This document shows, one piece after another, positions 46,069 through 54,246 of a DNA stretch of 64,000 nt (within the stretch, counting starts at the first letter, position 1; each line of letters starts with the position of its first letter). The notes under the pieces are model-generated. The model did no database searches. It saw only the letters and a list, made by a program, of their open reading frames with translations, and was not told the DNA's origin. Position numbers and translations under genes: made by a program. The stretch lies in assembly GCF_021390935.1 (NCBI RefSeq), contig NZ_JAJPUI010000006.1, positions 248,001 to 312,000 on the forward strand. Reading direction: 5' to 3'. The DNA comes from Streptomyces sp. CC228A. Lineage in GTDB: Bacteria > Actinomycetota > Actinomycetes > Streptomycetales > Streptomycetaceae.

Positions 46069-46308
46069 ATGACCACGCGTACTGTGGCCGCGTTCCGAGG
46101 GAAGCGCCCTACGAGCACTGGTGAGCCGGGGGCGGACAAGCGCGTCCTCATGACGATCCGGGTGTCCCGGGACTCCGGGAAGACGTGGATGCAGTCGACG
46201 GCCGTCCACGAAGGTGACGTTCAGATCGACCCCGACCCGCTCAGCTTCCCGGCGTGTCGATGCCCGCGCTGCGTCCACGGGCCCACTGGAGTGGGGAGGT
46301 CGTCGTGA
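46069..46308 (+). CDS. Cassette small protein A (CxCxxC)
   Basis: A 79-residue protein; LMTIRVSRDSGKTWMQSTAV and FPACRCPRC match the protein at 25945, the rest differs. CxCxxC may bind metal. Ends in GTGA, where gene B starts. Confidence 0.7.
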   Translation: MTTRTVAAFRGKRPTSTGEPGADKRVLMTIRVSRDSGKTWMQSTAVHEGDVQIDPDPLSFPACRCPRCVHGPTGVGRSS

Positions 46309-46619
46309 AGCGGGAGTGGATCGTTCCTCCTGCTCCCCGGCGGGACGCGTCCCGGCGCCTTCCCGTCGTCGCGGACAGGCTGCGCCGGCCGCCGGTCCGG
46401 TCCATCGCGATGGACGTGCTGCCGACGGAGTTACAGATCGGGGATTACGTCCCCTTCAGCGACGGCGCGGGACGGCCCGTTCTGGACCTGCGCGCCGTCG
46501 GTCCCGGCCAGCGGCACCGTCGTGTCGCGTTCGCTGATCTGCCGCCGGTCACGGTCAGGGAACGGCTGCGGGTCTACCGCGACTGGGAACGGGCCACGGC
46601 TCCCTGGGGTCGGGTTTGA
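46305..46619 (+). CDS. Cassette small protein B
   Basis: A 104-residue protein, same length as its counterpart at 26262. MDVLPTELQIGDYVPFSDG, LDLRAVGPGQRHRRVAFADL and RVYRDWERA are shared. The start is GTG in the GTGA overlap with gene A and the stop overlaps the TTG of the next microprotein (TTGA). Confidence 0.75.
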   Translation: MKREWIVPPAPRRDASRRLPVVADRLRRPPVRSIAMDVLPTELQIGDYVPFSDGAGRPVLDLRAVGPGQRHRRVAFADLPPVTVRERLRVYRDWERATAPWGRV

Positions 46620-46723
46620 GGTCGGTCCTCCGTCTCGCCTGTCGGTTCGCTGGGCCTCTCTACCTGGCCATGGTCGTCGGCTCGGTCGTGTTGTACCTCG
46701 CCGGCCTCTACGCCCTCTCGTAG
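46616..46723 (+). CDS. Cassette membrane microprotein C (35 residues)
   Basis: Begins at TTG overlapping the stop of gene B. Basic start (RSVLRLACRFAGP) and one hydrophobic helix (LYLAMVVGSVVLYLAGLYAL). Same position, size and charge pattern as 26573-26677. Confidence 0.55.
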   Translation: MRSVLRLACRFAGPLYLAMVVGSVVLYLAGLYALS

Positions 46724-46795
46724 CGCCCGGTGTCCGCCTCAAGCTTCCCGCCGGAACCCCGGCGGGACCCATCGAGAACCAGGAAGGAGGACGAG

Positions 46796-46927
46796 ATGAA
46801 CGAGAACGCTCCCGCCGAACAGAGCAGCGGTCTGCTGCTCGGTGTCCGCCGCATCACCGCTGCCCGCTCGCGTGCCGAGGAAGCCTCGGACAACACCGGC
46901 GGCAAGTCGGACATGAACGACACCTGA
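46796..46927 (+). CDS. Cassette peptide, 43 residues
   Basis: ATG after AGGAAGGAGG, an exceptionally strong ribosome site. The peptide has SSGLLLGVRRITAARSRAEE and an acidic Asn/Gly/Asp tail ending SDMNDT, no Cys. It stops 19 bases before the cupin gene. Same codon count and position as the unrelated peptide at 26774. Candidate precursor or substrate peptide of the three enzymes that follow; unproven. Confidence 0.6.
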   Translation: MNENAPAEQSSGLLLGVRRITAARSRAEEASDNTGGKSDMNDT

Positions 46928-46946
46928 TCGACCGAGGAGACCCACG

Positions 46947-48131
46947 GTGATTGATTCCGCATCGTGGGCGCAGCGTCTGGGCGGGGACACGTTCCTCGCC
47001 CAGACGTGCTTCCGTGCCCACAAAGTGATCCGCTCCAACGGCGCCGCCTTACCGTCGCCGCTGACCTGGGACGACCTGAACGAGATCGTGGCCGCGCACC
47101 GGCTGGAACCGCCCCGAATGCGGCTCTCCCGCGCCGGGGAGACCGTCCCCGCCACGGCGTACTCCATCCTCCGCACCAACCGTCGCGGGGTGTCCTGGTA
47201 CCAGCCGCAGCCTGCCGAGTTCCACGCCCGGCTGGCCGAGGGCGCGTCCCTGGTCATCGACGCGATCGACCAGATCCACCCGCCCGTCCGGCAAGCCGCC
47301 GCTGGCCTCGAACGGTTCTTCCGCACCCCCGTGCAGGTCAACGCGTACGCCTCGTGGACCGCCGAGGAGGGGTTCGGCACCCACTGGGACGACCATGACG
47401 TGGTGGTCCTCCAGCTCGAAGGCTCCAAGCGGTGGAAGATCTTCGGACCCACCCGCCAGGCCCCGGCCTGGCGCGACGTCGAAGCCCCTGAGGTCCCGAC
47501 GGGTGAGCCGATCGCGGACACCGTCCTGACGCCCGGCGACCTGCTCTATCTGCCGCGCGGCTGGTGGCACGCCGTGAGCGCCGACCAGGGCAGCGCCTCA
47601 CTGCACCTCACCTTCGGACTCGCCACGCAGACCGGCGCCGAGTTCCTCGGCTGGCTGTGCGACGGCTTACGGGCCAGCACGACTGTCCGCGCCGACGTTC
47701 CCCGCTTCGGCACCCACCAGCAGCGGGCGGACTACCTGGCCGCCATACGGAAGGAGGTGCTGGCGGCCCTGGAGGACCCGGTGGTTCTCGACCGCTGGGA
47801 AAGGTCACTGGACACCACACACCCCGGGCGTCCGCGCCTGTCCCTGCCGCACGTCGTCGCCGTTCCGCCCGAGCCCGGCATCACCGTCCAGCTCACCGCT
47901 CCTCGCGCCCGCATCGATCAGGACGCGGAGACTGTGACGTTCTCCGGGTCGGGGAACGAATGGACCTTCGCCCGTCCCGTCGCCCCGGTGCTCCGACTCC
48001 TGGCCGACGGGGAGGCAATCACGCTCGACGCCCTGACCGCCGAATCGGGACTGACCATCGAGCAGACGGCTGAGGTGGTCACCATCCTGGTCCTGGGTCA
48101 AGCCGTCGCCGTCGTCGGGAGCGCCGAGTGA
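46947..48131 (+). CDS. JmjC/cupin_4-type 2-oxoglutarate-Fe(II) oxygenase
   Basis: A 394-residue protein of the ribosomal-oxygenase-like cupin_4 family. The iron site is visible: HWDDHD (His-x-Asp) at about residues 147-152 and the distal His in YLPRGWWHAVS at about 205-215, with the usual LQLEGSKRWKIFGP between. The C-terminal third is a winged-helix-like domain as in related oxygenases. These enzymes hydroxylate protein or peptide side chains. GTG 46947 follows GAGGAGA. It overlaps the reductase gene by 4 bases. Confidence 0.88.
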   Translation: MIDSASWAQRLGGDTFLAQTCFRAHKVIRSNGAALPSPLTWDDLNEIVAAHRLEPPRMRLSRAGETVPATAYSILRTNRRGVSWYQPQPAEFHARLAEGASLVIDAIDQIHPPVRQAAAGLERFFRTPVQVNAYASWTAEEGFGTHWDDHDVVVLQLEGSKRWKIFGPTRQAPAWRDVEAPEVPTGEPIADTVLTPGDLLYLPRGWWHAVSADQGSASLHLTFGLATQTGAEFLGWLCDGLRASTTVRADVPRFGTHQQRADYLAAIRKEVLAALEDPVVLDRWERSLDTTHPGRPRLSLPHVVAVPPEPGITVQLTAPRARIDQDAETVTFSGSGNEWTFARPVAPVLRLLADGEAITLDALTAESGLTIEQTAEVVTILVLGQAVAVVGSAE

Positions 48132-49021
48132 CCGCCTCCCTGGGACTGGGGACGTACCGGGTGCGCGCCGTTGAACAGGCGGCGCGCACCGCGTGCGCCG
48201 ACGGAACGGTGTGGATCGACACCGCGCCCAACTACTCGGACGCTCACCGGCTGCTCGGCCCCGTGATCGCCAGCCACCCGCGAGCCATGGTGGCGACGAA
48301 GACGGGCTTCTTCACCAGGTCCGAGGGTGAGGATGCGGTACGGGACGGGCTGCTCACTTCCGGACAGGCGGCGGGCGGTCACAGCCTCCACCCGGCCTTC
48401 ACCCGCTGGCAGACGAACCGCTCTCTTGCCGTACTGGGCCGGGCGGACTTGGTGTTCGTCCACAACCCGGAGCGCGCCCACCTGGACGGCGCAGATCTGC
48501 GCGAGCGGATGCGTGATGTGTTCGCCGTCCTGGAGGAGTTCGCCACGGCAGGCAGAATCGGCGGGTACGGTGTGGCCACTTGGTCGGGGTTCCAGCACGG
48601 TGCCTTCACCGTCCCCGAACTTCTGGGCCTGGCGAAGGAAGCCGCCGGATCGGGTGAACATCACCTCCGGGCCATCCAGCAACCTGTCAGCCTCGTCATG
48701 GCCCGGCCGATCGCTCTCGCCCTCGACGGTCGGGGCCCCCTGGTACAGGCCCGTGCGGCTGGCCTGATCAGCTTCGGCTCCGCGCCCTTGCACGGTGGGG
48801 AGCTACCCGCCCTCGTGACGCCCGAACTAGCCGAGTTCATCCGCCCCGGGGCTTCGCCGGCCACCGCCTGCCTGCTCGCTGCGGCCTCCTGCCCGAGCCT
48901 GGACGTGGTACTGCTATCCGCCAGCACCGCACAGCACTGGAACGCCGCCAAGGAGGCCATCGCCTCCCCGCTCGACCCGGGCCAGCTCAGGAAGGTCACC
49001 GATGTACTCGCCCAAGGATGA
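48128..49021 (+). CDS. Aldo/keto reductase
   Basis: A 297-residue NADPH-dependent reductase-fold protein. The AKR tetrad can be placed: Asp and Tyr in WIDTAPNYSDA, Lys in MVATKTGF, His in VFVHNPER. The C-terminal cofactor part is less canonical. Starts at GTGA overlapping the cupin gene and overlaps the next gene by 20 bases, so the three enzymes form one coupled operon. Confidence 0.85.
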   Translation: MTASLGLGTYRVRAVEQAARTACADGTVWIDTAPNYSDAHRLLGPVIASHPRAMVATKTGFFTRSEGEDAVRDGLLTSGQAAGGHSLHPAFTRWQTNRSLAVLGRADLVFVHNPERAHLDGADLRERMRDVFAVLEEFATAGRIGGYGVATWSGFQHGAFTVPELLGLAKEAAGSGEHHLRAIQQPVSLVMARPIALALDGRGPLVQARAAGLISFGSAPLHGGELPALVTPELAEFIRPGASPATACLLAAASCPSLDVVLLSASTAQHWNAAKEAIASPLDPGQLRKVTDVLAQG

Positions 49022-49859
49022 GACCACCAGGGCACGCATGGAGGGCGCCCTGGCTCACGCCGCCGCCAGGCTGTCCACCACGACGACCGGAGCACCGGCG
49101 TGGGGATGGCTGGGCCGCACCATCGGCAGTCGCACCGAGGGCGGCCACTGGCTCCGCGTCCACTGCGGCGAAGCGGCCAAGACACCCGCACACCGGAACG
49201 AGGGCATCGCGCTCGCTGAGGAACGGGTGTCGGACAAGGTGTCCCGCCCGCATCTCCACGACCTGTTCCGCTGGGAGGGCGGGGAGTACGTCTTCGAGGC
49301 GGAGCTGATCGACTACATCGCCCAGCCCGTCATCTCCCCGGAGACCCCCGATCTGACCAAGGACCCCGGCCTGCCGGACTCCTGGTGGGCGACGCTGCGG
49401 GAGAGCCTGGACGCGCTCAGCACCGCCGCGCCGCCCCGCGAGACCATCCGCCAGTCCTGGGCGGACCGCGTCTTCCCCGAGTTCCTCGGCATCCCCGCGC
49501 CGGCCATCAGCGAACGCGTCACGGGCCACGCCGACCTCCAGTGGGCCAACCTGACCCACGACCCCCTCGTCATCCTGGACTGGGAGCGCTGGGGAGCCGT
49601 CCCCTTCGGCTACGACCCGGCCATGCTCTACGTCAACAGCCTCCGCGTCCCCGCCGTCGCTGACCGCATCCGCGCCGAGTTCGCCCACGTCCTCGACACC
49701 CCTGCCGGACAGATCGGTGAGCAGATCGCCCTTGCCGAGATGCTCCAGGCCGTCGGCCGCGGCTGGTACGCGGAGCTGGCCCCGCTGCTACGCCGACGCG
49801 CGGAGGAGCTGACCGGCGTACGCCCGCCGGTCGCCGCCCGGACCGAGATCACCACCTGA
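49002..49859 (+). CDS. APH-fold phosphotransferase-like protein
   Basis: A 285-residue protein with the aminoglycoside/choline kinase catalytic motif TGHADLQWANLT (Brenner motif HxDxxxxN) and the metal-binding ILDWE. The N-terminal ATP lobe is weak: no clear Gly loop or Lys is recognised. ATG 49002 lies inside the reductase gene with AGGAAGG upstream. The role with an oxygenase and a reductase is more likely tailoring than antibiotic resistance, which is inference. Confidence 0.82.
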   Translation: MYSPKDETTRARMEGALAHAAARLSTTTTGAPAWGWLGRTIGSRTEGGHWLRVHCGEAAKTPAHRNEGIALAEERVSDKVSRPHLHDLFRWEGGEYVFEAELIDYIAQPVISPETPDLTKDPGLPDSWWATLRESLDALSTAAPPRETIRQSWADRVFPEFLGIPAPAISERVTGHADLQWANLTHDPLVILDWERWGAVPFGYDPAMLYVNSLRVPAVADRIRAEFAHVLDTPAGQIGEQIALAEMLQAVGRGWYAELAPLLRRRAEELTGVRPPVAARTEITT

Positions 49860-49876
49860 CCGACTTCGGCCCGCTC

Positions 49877-49909
49877 GGACTCCGGTACGCCTTCGCCGTA
49901 CCGGGGTCC
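49877..49909 (+). terminator. Terminator after the cargo operon
   Basis: 13-bp stem GGACTCCGGTACG / CGTACCGGGGTCC with one G-T pair and a 7-base loop. It marks the end of the cargo. From 49960 to 50060 the sequence resembles 22050-22150 (shared CCACAGAAAGTCAGCCACGAC). Confidence 0.85.
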
Positions 49910-50366
49910 TCGTGCGTCAGCGGCTTGCTCGGGCGTCCGTAGCTCCCACGGCTCGTTCTCTACCTGCACCACAGAAAGTCAGCCACGACGATGCCCGCAG
50001 CCGACCGGTCAGGCGCGCGTGTGCTTCCAGCAACCCCGTGCCGGGCTCAGCCACGCTTCTTCGCTTACTGGCCCCGACGGTCCCGCCGGTCGCCCATGGC
50101 GGCTGGCCACCCCGTCGGGGCACCGCAAGCCCGCCAGGGCTGAGGAGCAGCCGACCCCTGCGCGCCGTGGACGCTGGCCCCGCAGCCAGGGCCCCCTGAC
50201 GCATGGCGGTCCCGGGCCTAGGCACCGACCCCGATCGGCTCGACGGGCCTGCCAGATGCGGGCGCCTGAACGTGGGGCTGCGCCGGGGCCCTCTGCCTAG
50301 CGCACCTGGCGGGGTGGCTGCGGGCGGTAGGGGTTGCTCCCTGGGTCCCGTCGTCCTGCCTGGCTC

Positions 50367-50478
50367 GGTTCTGCGCGCTGAGCGGCGGGCGCCGCCGGAG
50401 CGGTGGCGGAGACAAGGAGCGGCGGCGGCGCGGGCCGCCAGCGCGCGGCGGCCCGCCGTGGCGGGCCGCCCTTGATCC
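50367..50478. repeat. 112-bp element identical to 28697-28808
   Basis: See 28697. Lies in a 1.3-kb stretch (49910-51224) without a confident gene that separates cargo from transfer genes, a place where an AICE could hold its origin of transfer or replication. Confidence 0.85.
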
Positions 50479-50662
50479 AGTAAAGAAACTCTTAACAGCC
50501 CCGCTGACTGTGCGGTCTTGGCGGCTCCTGAAGAAACATTCCGGCACAGTCTTCCACTTTTCCGGCTTCCGATAATCCGCTTTGCCCTGTTGGCGGCGTT
50601 TCCGGTGTTCGTCCCGCTGGCTGCTGGTCCGTATCCACAGGCTGGGGATCTCAAGCTGTCCT

Positions 50663-50747
50663 TGGTAAGCGGGCCTGGCGCTTACCACGGGGCATCGTGG
50701 CCGTTTCGTGTCCTGCGGGAAGTCGTCTTGGTAAGGCCGGTGGTAAG
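50663..50747. promoter_or_regulatory. TGGTAAG repeat cluster
   Basis: A perfect inverted repeat TGGTAAGCG (50663-50671) / CGCTTACCA (50679-50687) followed by two direct copies TGGTAAG at 50729 and 50741. Looks like a protein-binding array (operator or iterons). Confidence 0.65.
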
Positions 50748-51224
50748 TGGCCGGTGCTGCACTGAACTCGCGAGTGACGCCCGTCACCCCCTGTCACACG
50801 GAAGGGGGGTGGAGGCACCCGTAGCAGATGACGGGCCGGAAACCGTCCGGCGGAGGTGTCCGCTTCTGGTGGTGGCATGGCGCCGTTGTGAACGGGCTGG
50901 AGAGGAGTGCATGTGACCGGGTCGCTGAAAAAGTCACCCCGGGGGTGTCACAAGACGGGGTTGGGCCCTCCCCTTCCTTGGGTGCGTGGGGGAAGTGCGC
51001 CTGGATGCGCCACCAATCGATGGAGGAGGGATGTGTGATCCAAGCCATAAGAAGGGGCTCGTCTCCCGAGTCACACATCGGGGCTCGGTCGCACCTCTAT
51101 AGGCGATGCACAGATAGGCGCTGGGCCGCGTGGGCGGCGGCGAAACATAGCCAACGATCGCCGGTTAGCCAAACCGGCGATTCTCCGGACCATTTGTGCC
51201 CGGGACGAGCGAGAGGAGCGTGGT

Positions 51225-51641
51225 GTGGTCGTACGGGAGATCCCGTCAGGCGGGACGGGTGTGCAGGTCGTTTCCCGTCTGATGGCACGTGTCGGCGACG
51301 GCGCGGGAATGAGGCGGCAGGGCTCGCTAGACCTGGAGGACCGGCCGCTGATGACCGGTGAGCTTGCCCGGCTGAGCATCCGGCTTGCCCGCTGGGATGG
51401 GCAAGCCCTCGGGGGCGATTCGGTAAGCCGTGGGCAAGCCTTCGGGCAAGCCCCGGTGGGTTCGATGAGGTGCGTTGGCAAGGAACGGCACGAGATGAAC
51501 GGGGCAGGGATGGAAGCGCACGAGGTGGCGGAGATCGGGGCTCGCCTGGTGGAGATGGAAGACAAGCTCGACCGCCTGGAGGAGCTTGCGCGGCGCCTGG
51601 TTGAACGCCTGGCTGCTACTTCTTCTTCGGCTTCTCGGTGA
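51225..51641 (+). CDS. Possible element protein with C-terminal coiled coil
   Basis: A 138-codon frame with GAGAGGAG before GTG 51225. Only the C-terminal 45 residues look protein-like: EIGARLVEMEDKLDRLEELARRLVE, a leucine/heptad coiled coil. ATG 51495 would give just that part (48 residues). It overlaps the end of the GntR gene on the other strand by 26 bases. Region 51369-51450 inside it repeats GGGCAAGCC, which could instead be a DNA signal. Confidence 0.4.
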   Translation: MVVREIPSGGTGVQVVSRLMARVGDGAGMRRQGSLDLEDRPLMTGELARLSIRLARWDGQALGGDSVSRGQAFGQAPVGSMRCVGKERHEMNGAGMEAHEVAEIGARLVEMEDKLDRLEELARRLVERLAATSSSASR

Positions 51642-52014
51642 CCCCGGCGAGTTGCTGAAAGACGGCCAGAAGGCTGTCAATCCGAGCGTTGACGGCGTCC
51701 AGGCGCTCGGACAGCTCGATGTATTCCGGCGTGGGCATGCGCCCGGCTACTTCCTCGCTCGCGGCTTGGCCGGCGGTGGGTGGGGTGTCGGTGACGAAGT
51801 TGCCCACGCCGGGCTTCGAGTAGATCCACCCTTCATCCCGCAGGACGCGCAGGGCTGAGCGCGCAGTCATGTTCGCGATCTTGTATTCGGCTTCGAGGTC
51901 ACGGGACGACGGGACGCGCTCACCCGGCTTGATGCGGCCGGACCGGATCTGCTGGCGGATCTTGTCCGCGACCAGCCGGTACGGCGGCATGTGGGAATCC
52001 TTCGGCAGGCTCAT
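51616..52014 (-). CDS. GntR family repressor (KorSA-like position)
   Basis: A 132-residue regulator: GntR winged helix (YRLVADKIRQQIRSGRIKPG, VPSSRDLEAEYKIANMTARSAL, LRDEGWIYSKPGVGNFV) and a C-terminal coiled coil (LSERLDAVNARIDSLLAVFQQ) instead of a large ligand domain. In pSAM2-type elements the GntR protein KorSA represses the activator of replication and transfer. Its gene is divergent from the SCO3933-like gene with four CTAG-containing boxes between them. Confidence 0.88.
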   Translation of the reverse strand: MSLPKDSHMPPYRLVADKIRQQIRSGRIKPGERVPSSRDLEAEYKIANMTARSALRVLRDEGWIYSKPGVGNFVTDTPPTAGQAASEEVAGRMPTPEYIELSERLDAVNARIDSLLAVFQQLAGVTEKPKKK

Positions 52015-52032
52015 GCGACGAGGGTAGCGGGC

Positions 52033-52147
52033 CTAGCACACCCGCCGCATCGGGCCGCCCAAACCCGCCACCCACCCAGCGCTCCACTAGCGCACCTTTC
52101 CTCAGGGTGCGCTAGGTGCTTGACGGGGGAGGCGGGCCTAGTGCACT
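52033..52147. promoter_or_regulatory. Four CTAG(C/T)(A/G)CACC boxes in the divergent promoter region
   Basis: CTAGCACACC (52033), CTAGCGCACC (52087) with inverted partner GGTGCGCTAG (52106-52115) and CTAGTGCACT (52138). TTGACG at 52120 is a possible -35 of the rightward promoter. Placement between gntR and the SCO3933-like gene suggests GntR operators that shut off the transfer operon. Confidence 0.7.
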
Positions 52148-52195
52148 GTTGTCATCACGCCGCGACAAGCGGCCTCGACTGAAAGGAAGTCCCCT

Positions 52196-52576
52196 ATGGC
52201 TTCGCGTATCCGCGTTGGCTTCACCAGCACGACCCGCCACATGGTCGGCATGCTGCAGACCCCGAAGTTCACCGACATGGAGAAGACCCAGATCGCGACC
52301 GACCGGGAGACCGGTGAGCCGCTGTACACCATCACGCTGTTCGTGATGGAGGACGAGCGGGCGGAGACGATCAAGGTCACCGTCCCGAAGAGCGGCCTGC
52401 CCAACGGTCTCAACCTCGGTTCGTTCGTGCGGCCGCTGAACCTGTTCGCCACGCCGTGGGCGCGGGTCTTCAACGGTCAGCTTCAGGACGGTGTGGCCTA
52501 CCGGGCCTCGGGCCTGGAGCTGCTGGCCGTGTCCGCGCCGACGGTTGTGGACGAGCCGTCCGAGATCGCCGCGTGA
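52196..52576 (+). CDS. SCO3933-family regulatory protein
   Basis: A 126-residue protein of a family found in Streptomyces integrative elements and named after SCO3933 (VGMLQTPKFTDM, TDRETGEPLYTITLFVMEDERAE in part, FVRPLNLFATPWARVF). Its role is not well defined; position suggests an early regulator or accessory of transfer. First gene of the rightward operon; its TGA overlaps the next GTG. Confidence 0.85.
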   Translation: MASRIRVGFTSTTRHMVGMLQTPKFTDMEKTQIATDRETGEPLYTITLFVMEDERAETIKVTVPKSGLPNGLNLGSFVRPLNLFATPWARVFNGQLQDGVAYRASGLELLAVSAPTVVDEPSEIAA

Positions 52577-52785
52577 CGGACGCCGTCGGGTTCCGGTTCG
52601 GCGCTGAGCGGATCTACCCGATCGCTCACGCCGGACCGGACCCCCGGTTCTCCGAATCCCTGATCAGCTCCGTGGCCGCCGTCCTCGTCGGCTACGGCTA
52701 CCCGCCCTTTGAGTCCCTGGAGGACTGGGCGGGCCTCGAATCGGCCCTTGCGGCCTTCCTCTACAAGCACAAGGAGACGACGTGA
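52573..52785 (+). CDS. Small element protein
   Basis: A 70-residue protein (RFGAERIYPIAHAGPDP, LVGYGYPPFESLEDWAGLES) placed between the SCO3933-like and FtsK-like genes with 4-base overlaps at both ends. Not recognised beyond being a common AICE frame. Confidence 0.75.
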   Translation: MTDAVGFRFGAERIYPIAHAGPDPRFSESLISSVAAVLVGYGYPPFESLEDWAGLESALAAFLYKHKETT

Positions 52786-54194
52786 CGGTTCAGGAGGTGA
52801 TGGGCTACGCCCCGATCGTGGTCGGGGCGGGCCTCGCCCTCATCACCCTGTGGGCGGTGGTCTGGGTGGTTCGCTACGCGCTGGCGGACACGATGACGCG
52901 GGCGAGTATCCGTCAGGCGATACGGGTGCGCTGGACGTGGAAGCGTCTGGCGCCCATGGCGGGGCTGTCGGTCACCGACAAGACGCCGCCCGCGCTAGCC
53001 TCGCTGGCGAACACCGATGGGAAGCCGCCCAAGCCGCGGGTCCTCATCCCCGCGCTGAAGGTGACGCCGGACCGGTACGGGGTGGTCGTGCGAGCCAACT
53101 GCCTGCCGAAGGTGGGCCTGGAGGAGTTCCAAAAGGCCGCCCCGTACCTGGCCGATGCGTGGCGTTGTACGCGGGTGTCTGTGGTGCAGGACAAGCCCGG
53201 TGAAGTGGTGATCCGTGGTGTGCGGGTCGATCCGCTCCTGACTCCGACCGCGCACGTCCCCACGGGGGAAGTGCCGGAAGCGCTGGTGCGGTGGGAACTC
53301 GGGGTGGACGAGTACGCGCAGCCCGTGGCCGTGAACCTGGCTGAGGTTCCCGGTGTCACCATCGCCGGCCTGCCCGGCTTCGGTAAGACCTCGACCATCA
53401 ACCGCTTCATCTGCGACTGTGCACCCTCGCCCGCAGTGCAGATCGCGGTGGCGGACGGCAAGGTGTCCGCCGCACACGAGGGCGACTATGCCGACCTGAT
53501 CGGCCGGTTGTTCGCCTTCGTCGGTGACGACCTGGACGACGCCAACGCCCTGTTCAAGCGCCTGGTCAAGCTCCGCCGTGACCGGTCGTCCGCCATCAAG
53601 TACGTGCTGGGACGCAAGGACATGTGGCACGGCGGCCCCTCCAGCTCCTGGCCGTGGGTGGTGCTGATCATCGATGAGGCGCACACCTACTTCCGTGACC
53701 ACAAGGGCTCGGACAAGGAGTCCAAGCGCCTGTCCGCCCTCGCTGCCGAGAACGCACGCCTGGTGGAAGAGCTGGTCAAGAAGGGCCGCAGTGTCGGCAT
53801 CCTGGTCATCCTGGCCACGCAGAAGTCGACGGGCGACGCCATCCCCACGTTCATCCGCGACGTGTGCCCAGTCGGCATGAGCTTTGCGCAGAAGACCGCC
53901 GACGCGGCCGTGGCCGCCCTCGGGGACGACATCCGCGAATGGCCCGACGCCAACCCCACCACGTTGCAGGACCCCGCGTACGTCGGCGTCGCCGTGATGA
54001 ACAGCCCCGGCAAAGCGGGCTTCACCCGCCTGCGTACCCCGTACGTCAAGGAAGAGGACGCCGCCCGCATCGCCACCGCGACCGCGCACCTGACCGCCGA
54101 CCCCGCCGCCCTGCTCGCCGCACAGCTCCCAGCCGGTATCGACCTGACCAAGGACGAGGACCCGGACGACGACGGCATGCCGCTCGCGGCCTGA
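52782..54194 (+). CDS. FtsK/SpoIIIE-type DNA translocase (conjugal transfer)
   Basis: A 470-residue ATPase that in Streptomyces elements moves double-stranded DNA between mycelia. One N-terminal membrane helix (APIVVGAGLALITLWAVVWV), Walker A GLPGFGKTST at about residue 203, Walker B WVVLIIDEAHTYF at about 297. It is shorter than plasmid TraB and lacks an obvious C-terminal winged helix, as do other AICE versions. GTG in a 4-base overlap. Confidence 0.92.
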   Translation: MTVQEVMGYAPIVVGAGLALITLWAVVWVVRYALADTMTRASIRQAIRVRWTWKRLAPMAGLSVTDKTPPALASLANTDGKPPKPRVLIPALKVTPDRYGVVVRANCLPKVGLEEFQKAAPYLADAWRCTRVSVVQDKPGEVVIRGVRVDPLLTPTAHVPTGEVPEALVRWELGVDEYAQPVAVNLAEVPGVTIAGLPGFGKTSTINRFICDCAPSPAVQIAVADGKVSAAHEGDYADLIGRLFAFVGDDLDDANALFKRLVKLRRDRSSAIKYVLGRKDMWHGGPSSSWPWVVLIIDEAHTYFRDHKGSDKESKRLSALAAENARLVEELVKKGRSVGILVILATQKSTGDAIPTFIRDVCPVGMSFAQKTADAAVAALGDDIREWPDANPTTLQDPAYVGVAVMNSPGKAGFTRLRTPYVKEEDAARIATATAHLTADPAALLAAQLPAGIDLTKDEDPDDDGMPLAA

Positions 54195-54246
54195 CCCCCG
54201 CCCCTTCCTCCCACCCGCGACTCGTTCGAGAGGAGGTGAACCCCCT

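Noticed and set aside
49002..49859. Aminoglycoside resistance gene
   Set aside because: It has the APH-fold catalytic motif, but it is translationally coupled to an oxygenase and a reductase and its ATP lobe is weak; resistance is not supported by context.
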